Assembly (NCBI GenBank): GCA_001949185.1
Contig: BDGG01000004.1
Span: 1,110,278-1,174,277 of the forward strand
Direction of reading: 5' to 3'
From: Ramazzottius varieornatus
Taxonomy: Eukaryota; Tardigrada; Eutardigrada; Parachela; Ramazzottiidae
Length of the DNA: 64,000 bases
The translations under genes and the position numbers were made by a program. Of this stretch, positions 10,235 to 20,577 are shown in pieces (position 1 is the stretch's first letter; each line of letters begins with the position of its first letter). Under the pieces are notes generated by a model, which searched no databases, was not told the origin of the DNA, and worked only from the letters and a program-made list of their open reading frames with translations.

Positions 10235-11662
10235 ATGGATGACAACCACGGACCCGGAAGAACTATCGTGGCTTTAGTAAGCTTCTGAATATTCTTCCAC
10301 ACTCTCACTTTAAGCTACGAGTGTGTACTGATTTCGGATCCGTTTAATTAGGTTACTGGCGCCAACAAAGGAATTGGATTTGAAATAGTGCGGCAGTTAT
10401 GTAAAACCTTGCCGCAGCCATCTATCGTTTACCTGACCGGTACGTAATGCAGATTGACCACTTCTTCCATATTATACTCTCGGTTTTGGTACCTCAACGA
10501 TCTGTTGAAGTCCTTCGATATCCAATTCGGCCCGAAATCAGGAACGCGGACGGAAGGCCACGCAGAGGCTCCGCGACGAAGGCCCAGAAAACGTGGAGTT
10601 CCTGCAACAAGACGTGACTCAGAAGGTGACAATCGACGCAGTGCGCGACTGGATCCAGCAAAAGCATGGGGCACTGGATATTTTGGTCAATAATGCCGGA
10701 ACGGTTGGCGTAAGTACTCTCTACCTTGATAACCAATGACCTGTATACCTGGTTTCGCACAACGAAGCTGTCGTTTTCTGTCTTCGGTAGTTTGAAGGTG
10801 GCGAAAGTGTGGAGGAGAGGGTTCGCCGCGTTCCTACTTCCCACCTCATACAGAGAACCGTTGCCACGAACTTTACTGGGCTTCTGAATGTCTGTAAAGC
10901 CTTATTTCCTTTGCTCCGTCCCCATGGAAGGTACCACTGTATTTCGCACGATTATTCAGATATTGAATTTACATTTCCTACTGTACATATTATTTCCAGA
11001 GTGGTTCACATGTCCAGCATAATGGGAAGCTTGGCGCTCTTGACTGATAAGCAACTGAAAGAAAGACCTTTGGACAATGCTCTGACCACGGACAGTCTAG
11101 AGAAGATAATGGCGGACTATGTCCATTTCGTGTAGGTCGAATTCTTGCAGGTTTGAAAGCACAGCACCTAAGGACGTCGGTTGGCTGTTTTCAGTCCAAA
11201 GGAGAACGACTACGGGGGATATCCGGCGTTTGGGCTAGGACCTTACTGCATGTCGAAACTGGCTGTCAATGCTCTTACGAGAGTCCTACAAAGGGATTTC
11301 AACCAGGACAAGTCACGGGAAGACCTTTCTGTGAACTCCGTAAGTCCCAGCTACGTTAATGTGGCGTCTACCTGGCTACCGTAGAGGTGTGAACAATACC
11401 GAATTTCGGTTGTTCGTTCTAGTGCTATCCCGGATACACGGTGACGGGCTTGACGAACCAACGAGGAACTCATACTGCAGAAGAAGCAGCAAAGACATCT
11501 GTCTATCTTGCTCTGCTGGGTTCTCGGGTACAAGACGCTAACGGGTTTGAGACCGACATTCCTCGTGGTCAGCTTGTTCGAGACCGCCGGGTCCTCGACT
11601 GGGTAAACAGCGAAGGCTGCATGAAATTCAGCGATATTCCGAAATTTGATGCAAAGACTTGA
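10235..11662 (+). CDS. Carbonyl reductase paralogue (SDR, CBR1-type)
   Basis: Seven exons: 10235-10276, 10352-10439, 10531-10709, 10791-10930, 11000-11131, 11195-11339, 11423-11662; 966 nt, 321 aa. Motifs are TGANKGIGFE, ILVNNAGT, MSSIMGS and the catalytic YCMSK (GPYCMSKLA), then YPGYTVTGLTNQ and VYLALLGS. Exons 3-6 have exactly the same lengths as in the divergent paralogue (179, 140, 132, 145 nt), so the two arose by inverted duplication. Oddity: the acceptor of exon 3 reads TTCGG rather than AG at 10529-10530; the nearest AG (10540-10541) would shift the frame to a stop. Either a non-canonical site is used, a base is misread, or this copy is impaired. Function as for the paralogue: NADPH-dependent carbonyl reduction. 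Confidence 0.88.
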
Positions 11663-12355
11663 AAACACACAACTCAAGACTGCTCCGGCACATGAAACAA
11701 CCCTCCGGAATTTCACGTTTCCCATGCCCAAAAGTTGTCTGTCATGTCATCTTTGCCATCAACGTAATAGCTTGATCGCTAAATATTCCCATAAAATGGT
11801 CCTACATCTCTTCCCTTTCTCTCCGGGTACAAATTGTCCCGAGTTCCGCCTCAAGATCGATAGCTGAACAGAAACGCGCGCGGGTAAGCTTTGTAAGGTA
11901 AGCAAGCTATCATGGCATGTTACTATGTATGTGCTGTAAGGTTACTGCTGAGTGCTGACTCACAGCCAACCGATCGCGATGCTCGAATAGTTAGATTTTA
12001 ATCTCCTCAGTCACTTTTATCGATTTTCTTCTCATTCTCGTCAGCCATCGAAATGGAACATCCGAACAAGTGAAGTGGCGTGGCGCACCTTTTCCTTCCC
12101 TTTTGGAATCCAGAGAGGACTGTCCTGTTGGGGTTGACCGCAAGCATCCTGTCGGATCTGTCCAAGAGCGGCGGAGAGATACAGTAGCAGTGCATGACCA
12201 GCGCAGGCACGTCCAGTAATAAGAATGCTGAAGCCTGATCCATATAGCCAAGGCGTTCGACCTTCGAAGAGTTGCTTTGAGATCCTAATGCTAAACCTGG
12301 TTCTTATGGTTGTATTGCACGTTCTCTATAGTGAAAGGACCGGAGTGAGCGAAGA
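11663..12355. other. Intergenic, no supported gene
   Basis: Separates the carbonyl reductase from the ABCG start. A 78-codon minus frame (12243-12007) exists but has no splice, domain or repeat support, so I do not call it. Confidence 0.4.
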
Positions 12356-14583
12356 ATGATTTCGGCGGCCAGCGCTGCTGGGCATGGAGTAGCATTGGCG
12401 CGCTTGGCTACTGCCGGTGGGTATACTTCTCTCGAAAATATAAATCACCATATCGTGACTATCTTTGTGCCTTGTGGCAGAATCTACGTTGGAGCTGGAC
12501 ACGATACACCGTCACCACGGGCATAATGGGGATGCGGCAGTGGCAGCAGGGGTTGCTTCTCAACCAGGGACTTCCGGTCCAGCGCGGGTTGCGTGGTTTC
12601 GCACCATCTCCCCGGAACTCAAGAAAAGGCTGGGCGATACCACCAGCGTCTCGCTTAGGTAAGTTCCGCAGCACAACATTGAGAACTTCTGCTGCATAAG
12701 GGATAGGAGGAGCAATGTTAAATTTATTTTTGTTTCTCCAGCTGGAAGGATTTAGTGGTTCGAGTGGTTCCTGAGAAGAAACGGCTGGCGGCGATTCTGC
12801 AGCCCTCCAGGCGAGAGTCGAATGCAACTGCAGCGTCGCTGGTGGCCGAGCCGCGCAAGATCCTAAATGGTGTTAGTGGCGTTGTCCAGTCGGGTGAATG
12901 CATGGCTCTGATGGGAGCTTCCGGGGCGGGGAAGACCACCCTAATTAACATGCTGACTGGGTAAGCACCGTCTGGTATGTTTTGCTTATGATTTCGAGCC
13001 ATCTGTAGATTGGTGAATAGACCTTTCGTGATTGATCTCAACAGGCGTAAACGGGAGATGAAGCTGCAGATGGAAGGGACCATCTGTGTGAATGGACATC
13101 AGATTGGTTCGGCCGTCACAATACTTCTGGCTACGTACAGCAGGTACAGTGACACAATGTGACGTACACTGGTCTCACCTTACTCCTTGTCATGGATTCG
13201 ACGTAGATCATATAAGTGTAGCCGATACTTGACATTCTGTGGAATTCTCATGGCTTTTCGTTGTTGGGTACAGATGGATCTGGCTCTCCCCGCACTGACA
13301 GTACGCGAGCATCTCAACTTCCACGCGAACCGTCGAATGCATCGAGGCATCTCGCCAAAGGAGCGGAAAGAACGAGTGGAGGAGGTCATTCTAGACTTGG
13401 GTCTGACCAAATGCACTGATACTCTCATAGGTGGAAGACATATCAAGGTAAGTTTCATGTATCACGTTGTCGTGACTGTTTTGTACGACGATCATGATTG
13501 TAAGGCATAATATTATACTGTAGCATAAACTGATTAGAGAATTCAAGACTGCATTCCCAACTTTAACCTTTGGTTTTGCAGGGCATCTCTGGAGGGGAAA
13601 TGAAGAGACTGCAGTTTGGATGTGAGGTGTTGACCGACCCTCCTCTGTTGTTCTGCGATGAGGTAAGGGTTCTTCTTGATCGAAGCCATTATTTGTATTC
13701 TTCGTGAACTTATCTGTATTTTCGCGTATATGCAGCCAACTAGCGGTCTTGACTCGTTCATGGCAGAAGCAGTAGTGTCCATCGTGAAGAACCTAGCTGC
13801 TCGCGGCAAGACAGTGGTCTGCACGATTCATCAGCCTTCCTCTTCCGTGTTCGCCGTGTTCGATAAATTCATGCTCTTGGCCGAAGGTCGCGTGGCTTTC
13901 CTGGGTCCACGAGTAGATGACATCCCCTTCTTCAACAGTATCGGTATCCATGTTCCCGAAGATTACAATCCCGCTGATTTCTTCGTTCACCAGTTAGCCA
14001 TCATACCTGGCCACGAAGACGAGTGCAGAGCCAAGGTGCTATAGAATGAGCAGAAAGATAATAATTTTCGTTCTTGTTCGTTCTAAGGACAATTTAACCC
14101 ACTGTTTTGTTCTTCAGGCCAAAGAGATTTGTGACAAGTTTGCCGTCTCCGATCTGGGTATCAGTATGAAGAACCGAGTGGACGAATTGATGCCGGATTC
14201 CACAGCGAACAATAATCGAGATGCAGGAAGTGCTCGATACATGAAGCACATGGGCCATGTTACTTATAAGGCTTCTTACTGGGAGCAAATGCAAGCGGTG
14301 CTGTGGCGAAGTGTTCTTACCATGCGCCGCGAACCCATGTTACTCCGCGTTCGCTTAATACAAGTCGTGATCATCAGTCTGATTTTCGGCTTGATTTTCT
14401 TACAACAAACGAAGAACATGGCCAGTATGTTTGATCCTTACTCGGTTTGCTCCATTTGGCGAAGAACTTGATGGATTATACATACGTTTTTTTCAGGCGT
14501 TCAGAATATCAACGGCTTAATGTAGATGTTTCTTATGCAAATGGCGAGTACTATACAAATTCTTCTTCCAAATAACGGAGGAA

Positions 14584-14699
14584 GCTCGACGAACTAACTC
14601 GACAACTTGGTTTTTCCAGGTGGCGCACGCTCGTAGCCAGTAACACTGGAAATGTGCACCATTTGCGGGAAACGATCTTGTTGATTTTGCTTGCTGAGC
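14584..14699. repeat. Hairpin element, about 110-bp family, copy 1 (ABCG intron)
   Basis: The two halves are inverted copies over about 45 bp, with GGTGGCGCACG on one arm and its imperfect complement on the other, around a centre reading TAGCCAGTAACACTGG. The centre and arm motifs recur in the copies at 24884, 29014 and 61656. It lies inside an ABCG intron. Confidence 0.65.
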
Positions 14700-15554
14700 T
14701 TCCGCATTCTTTGGGCTTCTCATGCTGGAGTTTTTCTTGTAGACAATGGGTAACATATTCGCGGTGGTGACGACGTTTACAAACGAGCTGCCGGTATTCT
14801 TGAAGGAACACGACTCCGCAATGTATCGGACGGACGTGTACTACCTAGCCAAGACCCTTGTAGATATTCCGGTTTTCGTCGTCCTGCCCTTCATCATGGC
14901 ATGGACGTATGTACACGCTAGCACACTGACCTAGTTTCATTGAAGCTTGAAAGACTGAGCAGAGAGCGAGTGACCGATGTCCTGTTGCACACGGCGTGAC
15001 GTCACGGCATATAAGTCGTAGCCGATGGCGCGATACCGTTGTTTCCATTCTGCAGCATTCTCTTCTACGGATTTCTCCTGCTTTTTCCATCCGCCTTCAG
15101 ATCGCTGCTTCATCTGCTCTTGTGGCCTTTGTGCCTACCCGTGGATATCTGGACGGTGATACGGCGGACTAGCGGCGTATTTGTCGGAGGGGAGAGGTCG
15201 AGCGCCTGAGCGGACCGCGCTTTGATGGTGGCCATTCCTGTATCTCTTTTTGCTCTTATTATCCGATTTCTGGAGCCAGATTGATCGTTAGCTGTATCCT
15301 GTTCCACTGCAAGTATCCTGCGCCATCATATTCCAGCATCTACTGTTCAAGGTAAGATCAAACAACGGCTAAAACTTATAAAATGTCGCTAGGAATGCTG
15401 GAGGAGGTTCCAATGAATGACTTGACGCCTGACGTCACGGTTTATGTCGCGGCCCTTGAGGGTAATCGGCCTGGAAAGTGGCTGCCCCTGGGGGCAAATC
15501 GCGGGGGCACTGAAGTCATGCGCAAACGAAACGGGGCAGTGGAGACCCATCATG

Positions 15555-15592
15555 CTAAAAGTGGACGGTGGGCAGAGACCATCCATTTTTAG
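15555..15592. repeat. 38-bp palindrome, copy a
   Basis: Starts CTAAAAGTGGACGGT and ends GACCATCCATTTTTAG, which pair as inverted halves. One of six clear, equal-length copies between 15.5 and 19.7 kb. Confidence 0.85.
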
Positions 15593-15726
15593 TGGCCGAC
15601 CAGTGGTACTCGACCTAGTGACTCGGGTCTGCTGGGTGGGTGGCAGTTGTAGTGCGTAAATGGCTTCATCGTTCGAATGTGGCGTTCACACCCGGTACAG
15701 AAAGCAAGGTCGATAGTGTAGCCGGG

Positions 15727-15764
15727 CTAAAATTGGATGGTTGTCGACGACCACCAGCCCAAGC
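15727..15764. repeat. 38-bp palindrome, degenerate copy b
   Basis: The left half CTAAAATTGGATGGTTGTC matches the family; the right half begins GACCACCA but then diverges. Listed as a decayed member. Confidence 0.5.
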
Positions 15765-16219
15765 AGTACTTTGATTCGGTAGACTCAAATGGATGGCTTT
15801 CGGCGAGCCCATCATGAATGGAGACGCTTCCCCACCACCATGGTCACTCGCTACGAGCCCGGCAAGAAGAAGATGGCCGTCTCTCTGGTGATTGCGGATC
15901 ACATTGATGGGCCGGAGCAAAAATCTGCAGGGGAATGGGCGAAACTCTTGCTGCGTTGGGCGATCACAGTCGAGGTATGAACAACCCCGATGCCAATGGT
16001 CTACCCATTCGACGGTCGTGGATCCGAACGACCTTGCTGGACGCCAGGACTGGCCGATTCGTTCGTCAGTGATAGATTGTGGCTGGGTTTTCCCCTGGTC
16101 CCTCTTTTTCCAATTTGATTTTGCTATCCGAGACTGCGGCGGGGTGAGGGCGCACACCAACCGCGGTTGGTAATTTCTGTTTTTTCAATTTGAGTAATTC
16201 CCTTTGATGTTTCATTTCT

Positions 16220-16257
16220 CTATAAAGGGATGGTCGGCGACGACCATCCATTCTTAG
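16220..16257. repeat. 38-bp palindrome, copy c
   Basis: CTATAAAGGGATGGTCG at the left pairs with CGACCATCCATTCTTAG at the right. It lies 3' of the nested gene. Confidence 0.85.
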
Positions 16258-16501
16258 TATGACATTTTGGTCATCAGCTACAATTTGGTTTAATGGTAAA
16301 GTAAAACTTCCGATTGCACAGCTATCACTCCTGATAACTTTCCTACAGTAGTTTTGGTATTAAACAAAGATCCTGGACGGGACAGGGAAACGTCTCGAAA
16401 CGTAAAGAAAATCTAGGGAAAAGACTAACGGTAACGACGCCGGCACATGAAAACGGAAAACCAAAAGACACGCGGCCGTATTGTAACAAGAAAAATCTAG
16501 T

Positions 16502-19500
16502 CTACTCTTCATCTCCATCTTCACTTTCAGTGTCGTCGCTCTCACCGCTCTCGCCGCTGGCCTTGTAGTCTTCATCGGCATCCTTATCATCATGGGCCGC
16601 CTGCTCATCCTCGTCGTCATCCTCTTCGGCGACCGTCGCTTTAGCCTTCAACGCGGCGACCTTCTTCCCCGCGGCGCGCTGACGAGGCCCGGGGGCGTCA
16701 TCCTCCGACGCTTCTTCCTGAGACGCTTTCTGAGCGGGTTTCTTGGCTGGCGACTTGGCCTTGGTCAGGGATGCTTGGCGTCAGCCGGCAAAGCCGCCCA
16801 CGCCGCCAGTGCTTCCGTCTTCAATTCGGCCGTCTTGAGCGTGGAATGTTCCTGTTGGTAGTGGTTCTTGAAGTGCGTATACGCCGCCAAGGGTCGACGG
16901 GGAGCCTATGAAGAATGAACACTATAAATGGATGCTCACGGGAGACAATCCATTTTTAGGATGAACAGTCCGACTTACATTGCCCGTGTTGGCCGGTCGT
17001 CCAATTTGCCCCTTGTGCTTCCGGTTGCGCTTGGCGCGAACCTTGAGGTTGGCCAACGAGGCCTGTTGCTCAGCGGTCAGCGGCGTATAATACCCCAAGG
17101 GCTGAATGGGCAGCAGCATACGGGCACGATTCCAAATCTCCTGGCGCACGTAGGATGACATGCTCTTGACTCCTGGCCATGACTGTGTGTGATTGGTACT
17201 ACCCGCTACAAACGGCAACATACTACCAGGTCAAAGGGTACTACCAGCGTCCAACTTACCGTTGCCCACACTTTGCTTGTTACGATCCTGACCTTTGGCT
17301 CGCTTCTTCAGTGCTTCCAGTCCGTCCACGCGCACGGGAATGGACGTCTGCGCGACGAAGCGCTGGTACTGCGCACCGGCTGGTTAGACGGTCCAGCCTT
17401 TGCTGTTTCGGACTGCTTGCCTTTATCCGCTCGCCAAGCCTGTAAATCATAAAAATCATACGACGAAAACCAGCTAGGCACAATGGCAATGACACCGGCT
17501 TACCGCCACAACCTTTCGCAGCTCGTCCGCCTCGGGTATCGGCACAAACTGGGCCATTTCAATCTACCACATAGATATATACACACTCGCTAAATATGGA
17601 TGGATGTCGGTGACCATCCCTTTTTAGCAACGCCTACCGTCTGATTCTTTTTTCGCTCCAGCTCCGCGGCAATGTCGTGTGGCAGTAGGACCTCGTCTGT
17701 TTTCGCCAGTGCATTAACTTCCGCTCGTGCCTGTAACCGTAAACTGCATTGCGCTGTCACATAGACGCTTAATAGTGCACCGGTTTGAACATACCTGCTC
17801 AAAGCGCCACCAGTCGGTCAAGAAGTGCAGCTGGACAATGGCCTGTTTGTTCTTTGACAAGTTCTGGTAGGTGCGACTCTTGCTGGACCGTTTCGCCAGA
17901 TAGGAGGAGAATGGGGCATCATCGCGGCGTGACGCGAAATAACTGGCCACATTGGGTGCGGGAGCCAGTTCATAATGACTGTCGAGAATCAGGGCTCGTT
18001 CGACCTTGCCTGACTTCGATTGGCCAAATCAACACTTGTATTTGACCTAAGAAGAGACCGAAGTCAATAAAGGGTCTCCGGTGCCATACCGAGAACCATA
18101 TACTTGTCCTTACCTACTGATTGGGTGGAGTGGTATTCAGGGCAGCGCTGAACGGCCACGAGTTCACGGAACAGTCGGTCAAGTCGCAAAAATCTGTAAG
18201 GCCACTGACTGGCACGGCCGTCCCAGCCTCCACATTGTCCAAAACGTTGCCCTGTTCCTACCAACAAGTCCATCATATTAGCGTATTAGGGAACATAACT
18301 CGCTGAATACCGCCGTCACTGACCTGAAACACGGCCAAGTAACGGTCCAGCGTCTTCAACAGAGAGGCAGCTGTTGCAGGATTATCCTTCAACGCCTTCA
18401 GGATCCAGGACCAGTTGTCGGCAAACGACTCCACTTCCGGCTCGAACCGCAAATGAAGAAGCGCCGTAGTACTGACGTCCGGACACATCATCCCGTGCAG
18501 GATACGCCGCTCGGATATGCCCGCCAACGAGTCTTTTGGTCGGACCAACTTGACCAAGTCATTCTGCATCAATACAATGTACGTCAGCCTTACATTGTCC
18601 GCTGCTGTTGGGTCGAAGGTCATCGTGACGTCCTCAGTCGCGTCGTCGTCCTTGTCCGTTGAGGCGGACACAGCACCAACACGCTTGCCGCGGGATTTTC
18701 GCGAGGACTTCGCACGGCGAACCCTCTTTGGCGTTGGGTCTGTCTTGTCCGCTGGTCGCGTCTGTTGATGTTGCTGGGCTGCCGGGACGGCGTGGGACGA
18801 AGACGGAACCGTCATCATCTGGACTTGTTCCTGGACACCGGCCAGTGCGGGGTTTCTAGCCGTGGTGTTGGCCGTAGCATTCTCGTCTGCAAATAAACAT
18901 GTACTTTAGCATCCACAACAGACTATCAAGGGATGGTCATCATCAACCTTCCATTATTCGGCATACCTTGAGAATATCCAATTCAATGTCGGCCTTGGCC
19001 AGGTTGTGTTCGGCCACTACCTTAATCATCTTGGCCTCGAGCCGATCCCACGGTTCTTGGGCCTTGTGCAACTTGTGAAAGTACAGCGCGAGACTGCCAC
19101 CTTTCAAGAGCATCGGCCCCATCTTAACCTCGTCGTCTTTCAGGCCCACGATGGTCCCTTGTTCCAGTTCTTTCAACAACAAACGGAGGTGGGGATAGAC
19201 GTTGTTGGGCGCGGTGGCCAGCCAGCGGAGGGCCGCCATCATGTCGCTGTCCCACACCTTCTTCACCTACAACGAGCGCCAGCGCAAAATGTTAATCGCC
19301 TGCGACGGACAAGGTACCATACATGATATCGCACAAACGATCCGACATAGTCAGACGGGCATATTCCGCTACTTACGTTCGGTTCAAAAGCAGACAGATA
19401 ACGCTTTGTGCGGGTAAACAAATCAGCTGGCACATCCCAGGGCTCGTAATCCACATTGGCCATCTGCTGCGACGGTCGCCACTCCACCAAACGAGATCGG

Positions 19501-19761
19501 AAGATCTTGACCCATTGGTACACGGTGGCAGCCGTGGCACGCGTATGGTCAAAGTTGACAACGTTGGCGTAGATGTCGCGTTCTGTGGCCGGAAAGTCAT
19601 AGACGATAAAGACCTGCAAATACAAATAGACGCTATTAATGGATGGAATCCAGTGACCATCCAATTTTAGCGAACCAGGCTTGAGTTACATACCGGTACT
19701 CGTGTTCTCACGGTCCAGTACCGATCAGGCAGCTCACGGCATCGCGGGTCCTATTATCCAT
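16502..19761 (-). CDS. Nested GC-rich gene of unknown function with HMG-box-like segment
   Basis: Reads opposite to the ABCG host from a proposed ATG at 19761 (MDNRTRDA, then VFIVYDFPATERDIYANVV) to a TAG at 16502. At least eight splice-bounded exons are visible, for example 19616-19382, 19266-18977, 18888 to about 18326, 18010-17794, 17731-17641 and 17575-17517. Later segments include MSSYVRQEIWNRARM and basic AKRNRKHKGQ (near 17160-16980). An exon after 16904 starts APRRPLAAYTHFKNHY, spaced like the start of an HMG box, and the gene ends in an acidic tail (DDDEDEQAAHDDKDADE). A lysine/arginine-rich patch (KRVRRAKSSRKSRGKR) suggests nuclear entry. GC content is visibly higher than its surroundings. 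Frame problems occur near 16790 and 17390, so it may be decayed. Four introns contain the 38-bp palindrome. I do not recognise the family; a DNA-binding role is inference. Confidence 0.5.
16922..16959. repeat. 38-bp palindrome, copy d (intron of nested gene)
   Basis: CTATAAATGGATGCTC pairs with GACAATCCATTTTTAG. It sits in an intron of the minus-strand gene and is flanked on that strand by a short direct repeat TGTTCAT, which could be a target duplication. Confidence 0.85.
17590..17627. repeat. 38-bp palindrome, copy e (intron of nested gene)
   Basis: CTAAATATGGATGGATGTC pairs with GACCATCCCTTTTTAG; inside the intron between exons ending ELERKKNQT and starting IEMAQFVP. Confidence 0.85.
18923..18960. 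repeat. 38-bp palindrome, copy f (intron of nested gene)
   Basis: CTATCAAGGGATGGTCATC with a more diverged right half ending CCATTATTCG. It lies 6 bp from the donor side of the intron after DIELDILK. Confidence 0.75.
19633..19670. repeat. 38-bp palindrome, copy g (first intron of nested gene)
   Basis: CTATTAATGGATGGA pairs with GACCATCCAATTTTAG. It occupies the middle of the intron just upstream of the VFIVYDF exon. Confidence 0.85.
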
Positions 19762-20577
19762 CGGAACTAACAGTACCAATTTTTACCGATTATATGTTTG
19801 CAGTATGTGAGTTGGTTCAAGTACGCTAACGAAGGTAATAATTATAGACATTTCTGAACAGCTTTCGTCATTCTCCTCTTTCCTGATTCTTATACTGTAT
19901 GTCTGTATCTTCCTGCTTTGCGCTGCAGCTTTGCTGATTAATCAGTGGGAGTCTGTGGACAACATAACGTGCACCAATGCGGTAGAGACTATCAATGGAA
20001 CTTGCGCTGGACTTCTGCCTAATGGGCAAGCGGTAACCCCGAAGTAGAACCATGTTTCTTCGAAGCTCAGGGTTCAGGAAAACTGTCAGGGGAAAGCTAA
20101 TTAGCGTTTGCATTATAGGTTCTGGACAGACTGAACTTCAAGCACTCGAACTACAGCTTCGATATCGGTATTCTGTTCCTTATGATTCTGGTCTTTCGAG
20201 TCATCGCCTATCTGGCTCTGTGGAACCGTACCCGGAAGTGAAGCACTGGTGCATGTTTTGTCCCTCTCTTGCCAACCATTCCTGCTGTTTTTGTTGATAC
20301 CTTTGACAAACCGTCTCTCGAAGCAATCCCCCTCTGTCTCTCTTAGAAATCTCTCGATTTGATAATACTCGCTGTGAAACTCTAAGATTGAGATTAATTA
20401 GGATCACTCGTTTATTCGTTCGTTTACAGTCTTCTTTCACTGTTTTGGTAAGCTCTGCTCTGGTCTTGAAGTTTACGATCAAATTTCATCACAAAAATTT
20501 TAACAAAGTCTTGTCTGGTCACAGTAATAAATAAAACAACAAAACACAGTGGAGAATCTTTTGACTGAAAATTTGTA

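Larger units (their letters stand above)
15383..15980 (+). other. Possible exon fragments of an unrecognised gene in the ABCG intron
   Basis: GC-rich open segments occur at 15383-15592 and 15789-15980. The second includes KKKMAVSLVIADHIDGPE and GEWAKLLLRW and ends at a GTATGA donor-like site. One 38-bp palindrome and one degenerate copy lie here. No domain is recognised and the exons cannot be joined with confidence; these may be decayed parts of the same unit as the nested minus-strand gene. Confidence 0.25.
12356..20241 (+). pseudogene. ABC transporter G family (white/ABCG1-type half transporter), probably broken
   Basis: Half transporter: ATPase then six-helix membrane domain. Exons include 12356-12416, 12481-12658, 12742-12960 (Walker [10 protein letters not shown]), 13045-13143, 13274-13448, 13582-13661 (signature [10 protein letters not shown], Walker B LLFCDE), 13736-14036, about 14119-14420, 14744-14928, an unclear stretch 15055-15351, 19804-19832 (YVSWFKYANE), 19920-20033 (LLINQWESVDNIT) and 20120-20241 (ending ALWNRTRK). 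The family moves lipids, sterols or pigment precursors. The frame is broken near 13120 (1 nt missing before TSGYVQQ), by an in-frame TAG near 14522, and by several shifts in 15090-15300. The intron 15352-19803 is about 4.45 kb against a usual 50-240 bp and holds a nested gene. Both ends look well conserved, so decay is recent, or the sequence has local errors. Confidence 0.85.

Noticed and set aside
12007-12243. 78-codon minus frame before ABCG
   Set aside because: No splice sites, no recognised motif, and length within chance.
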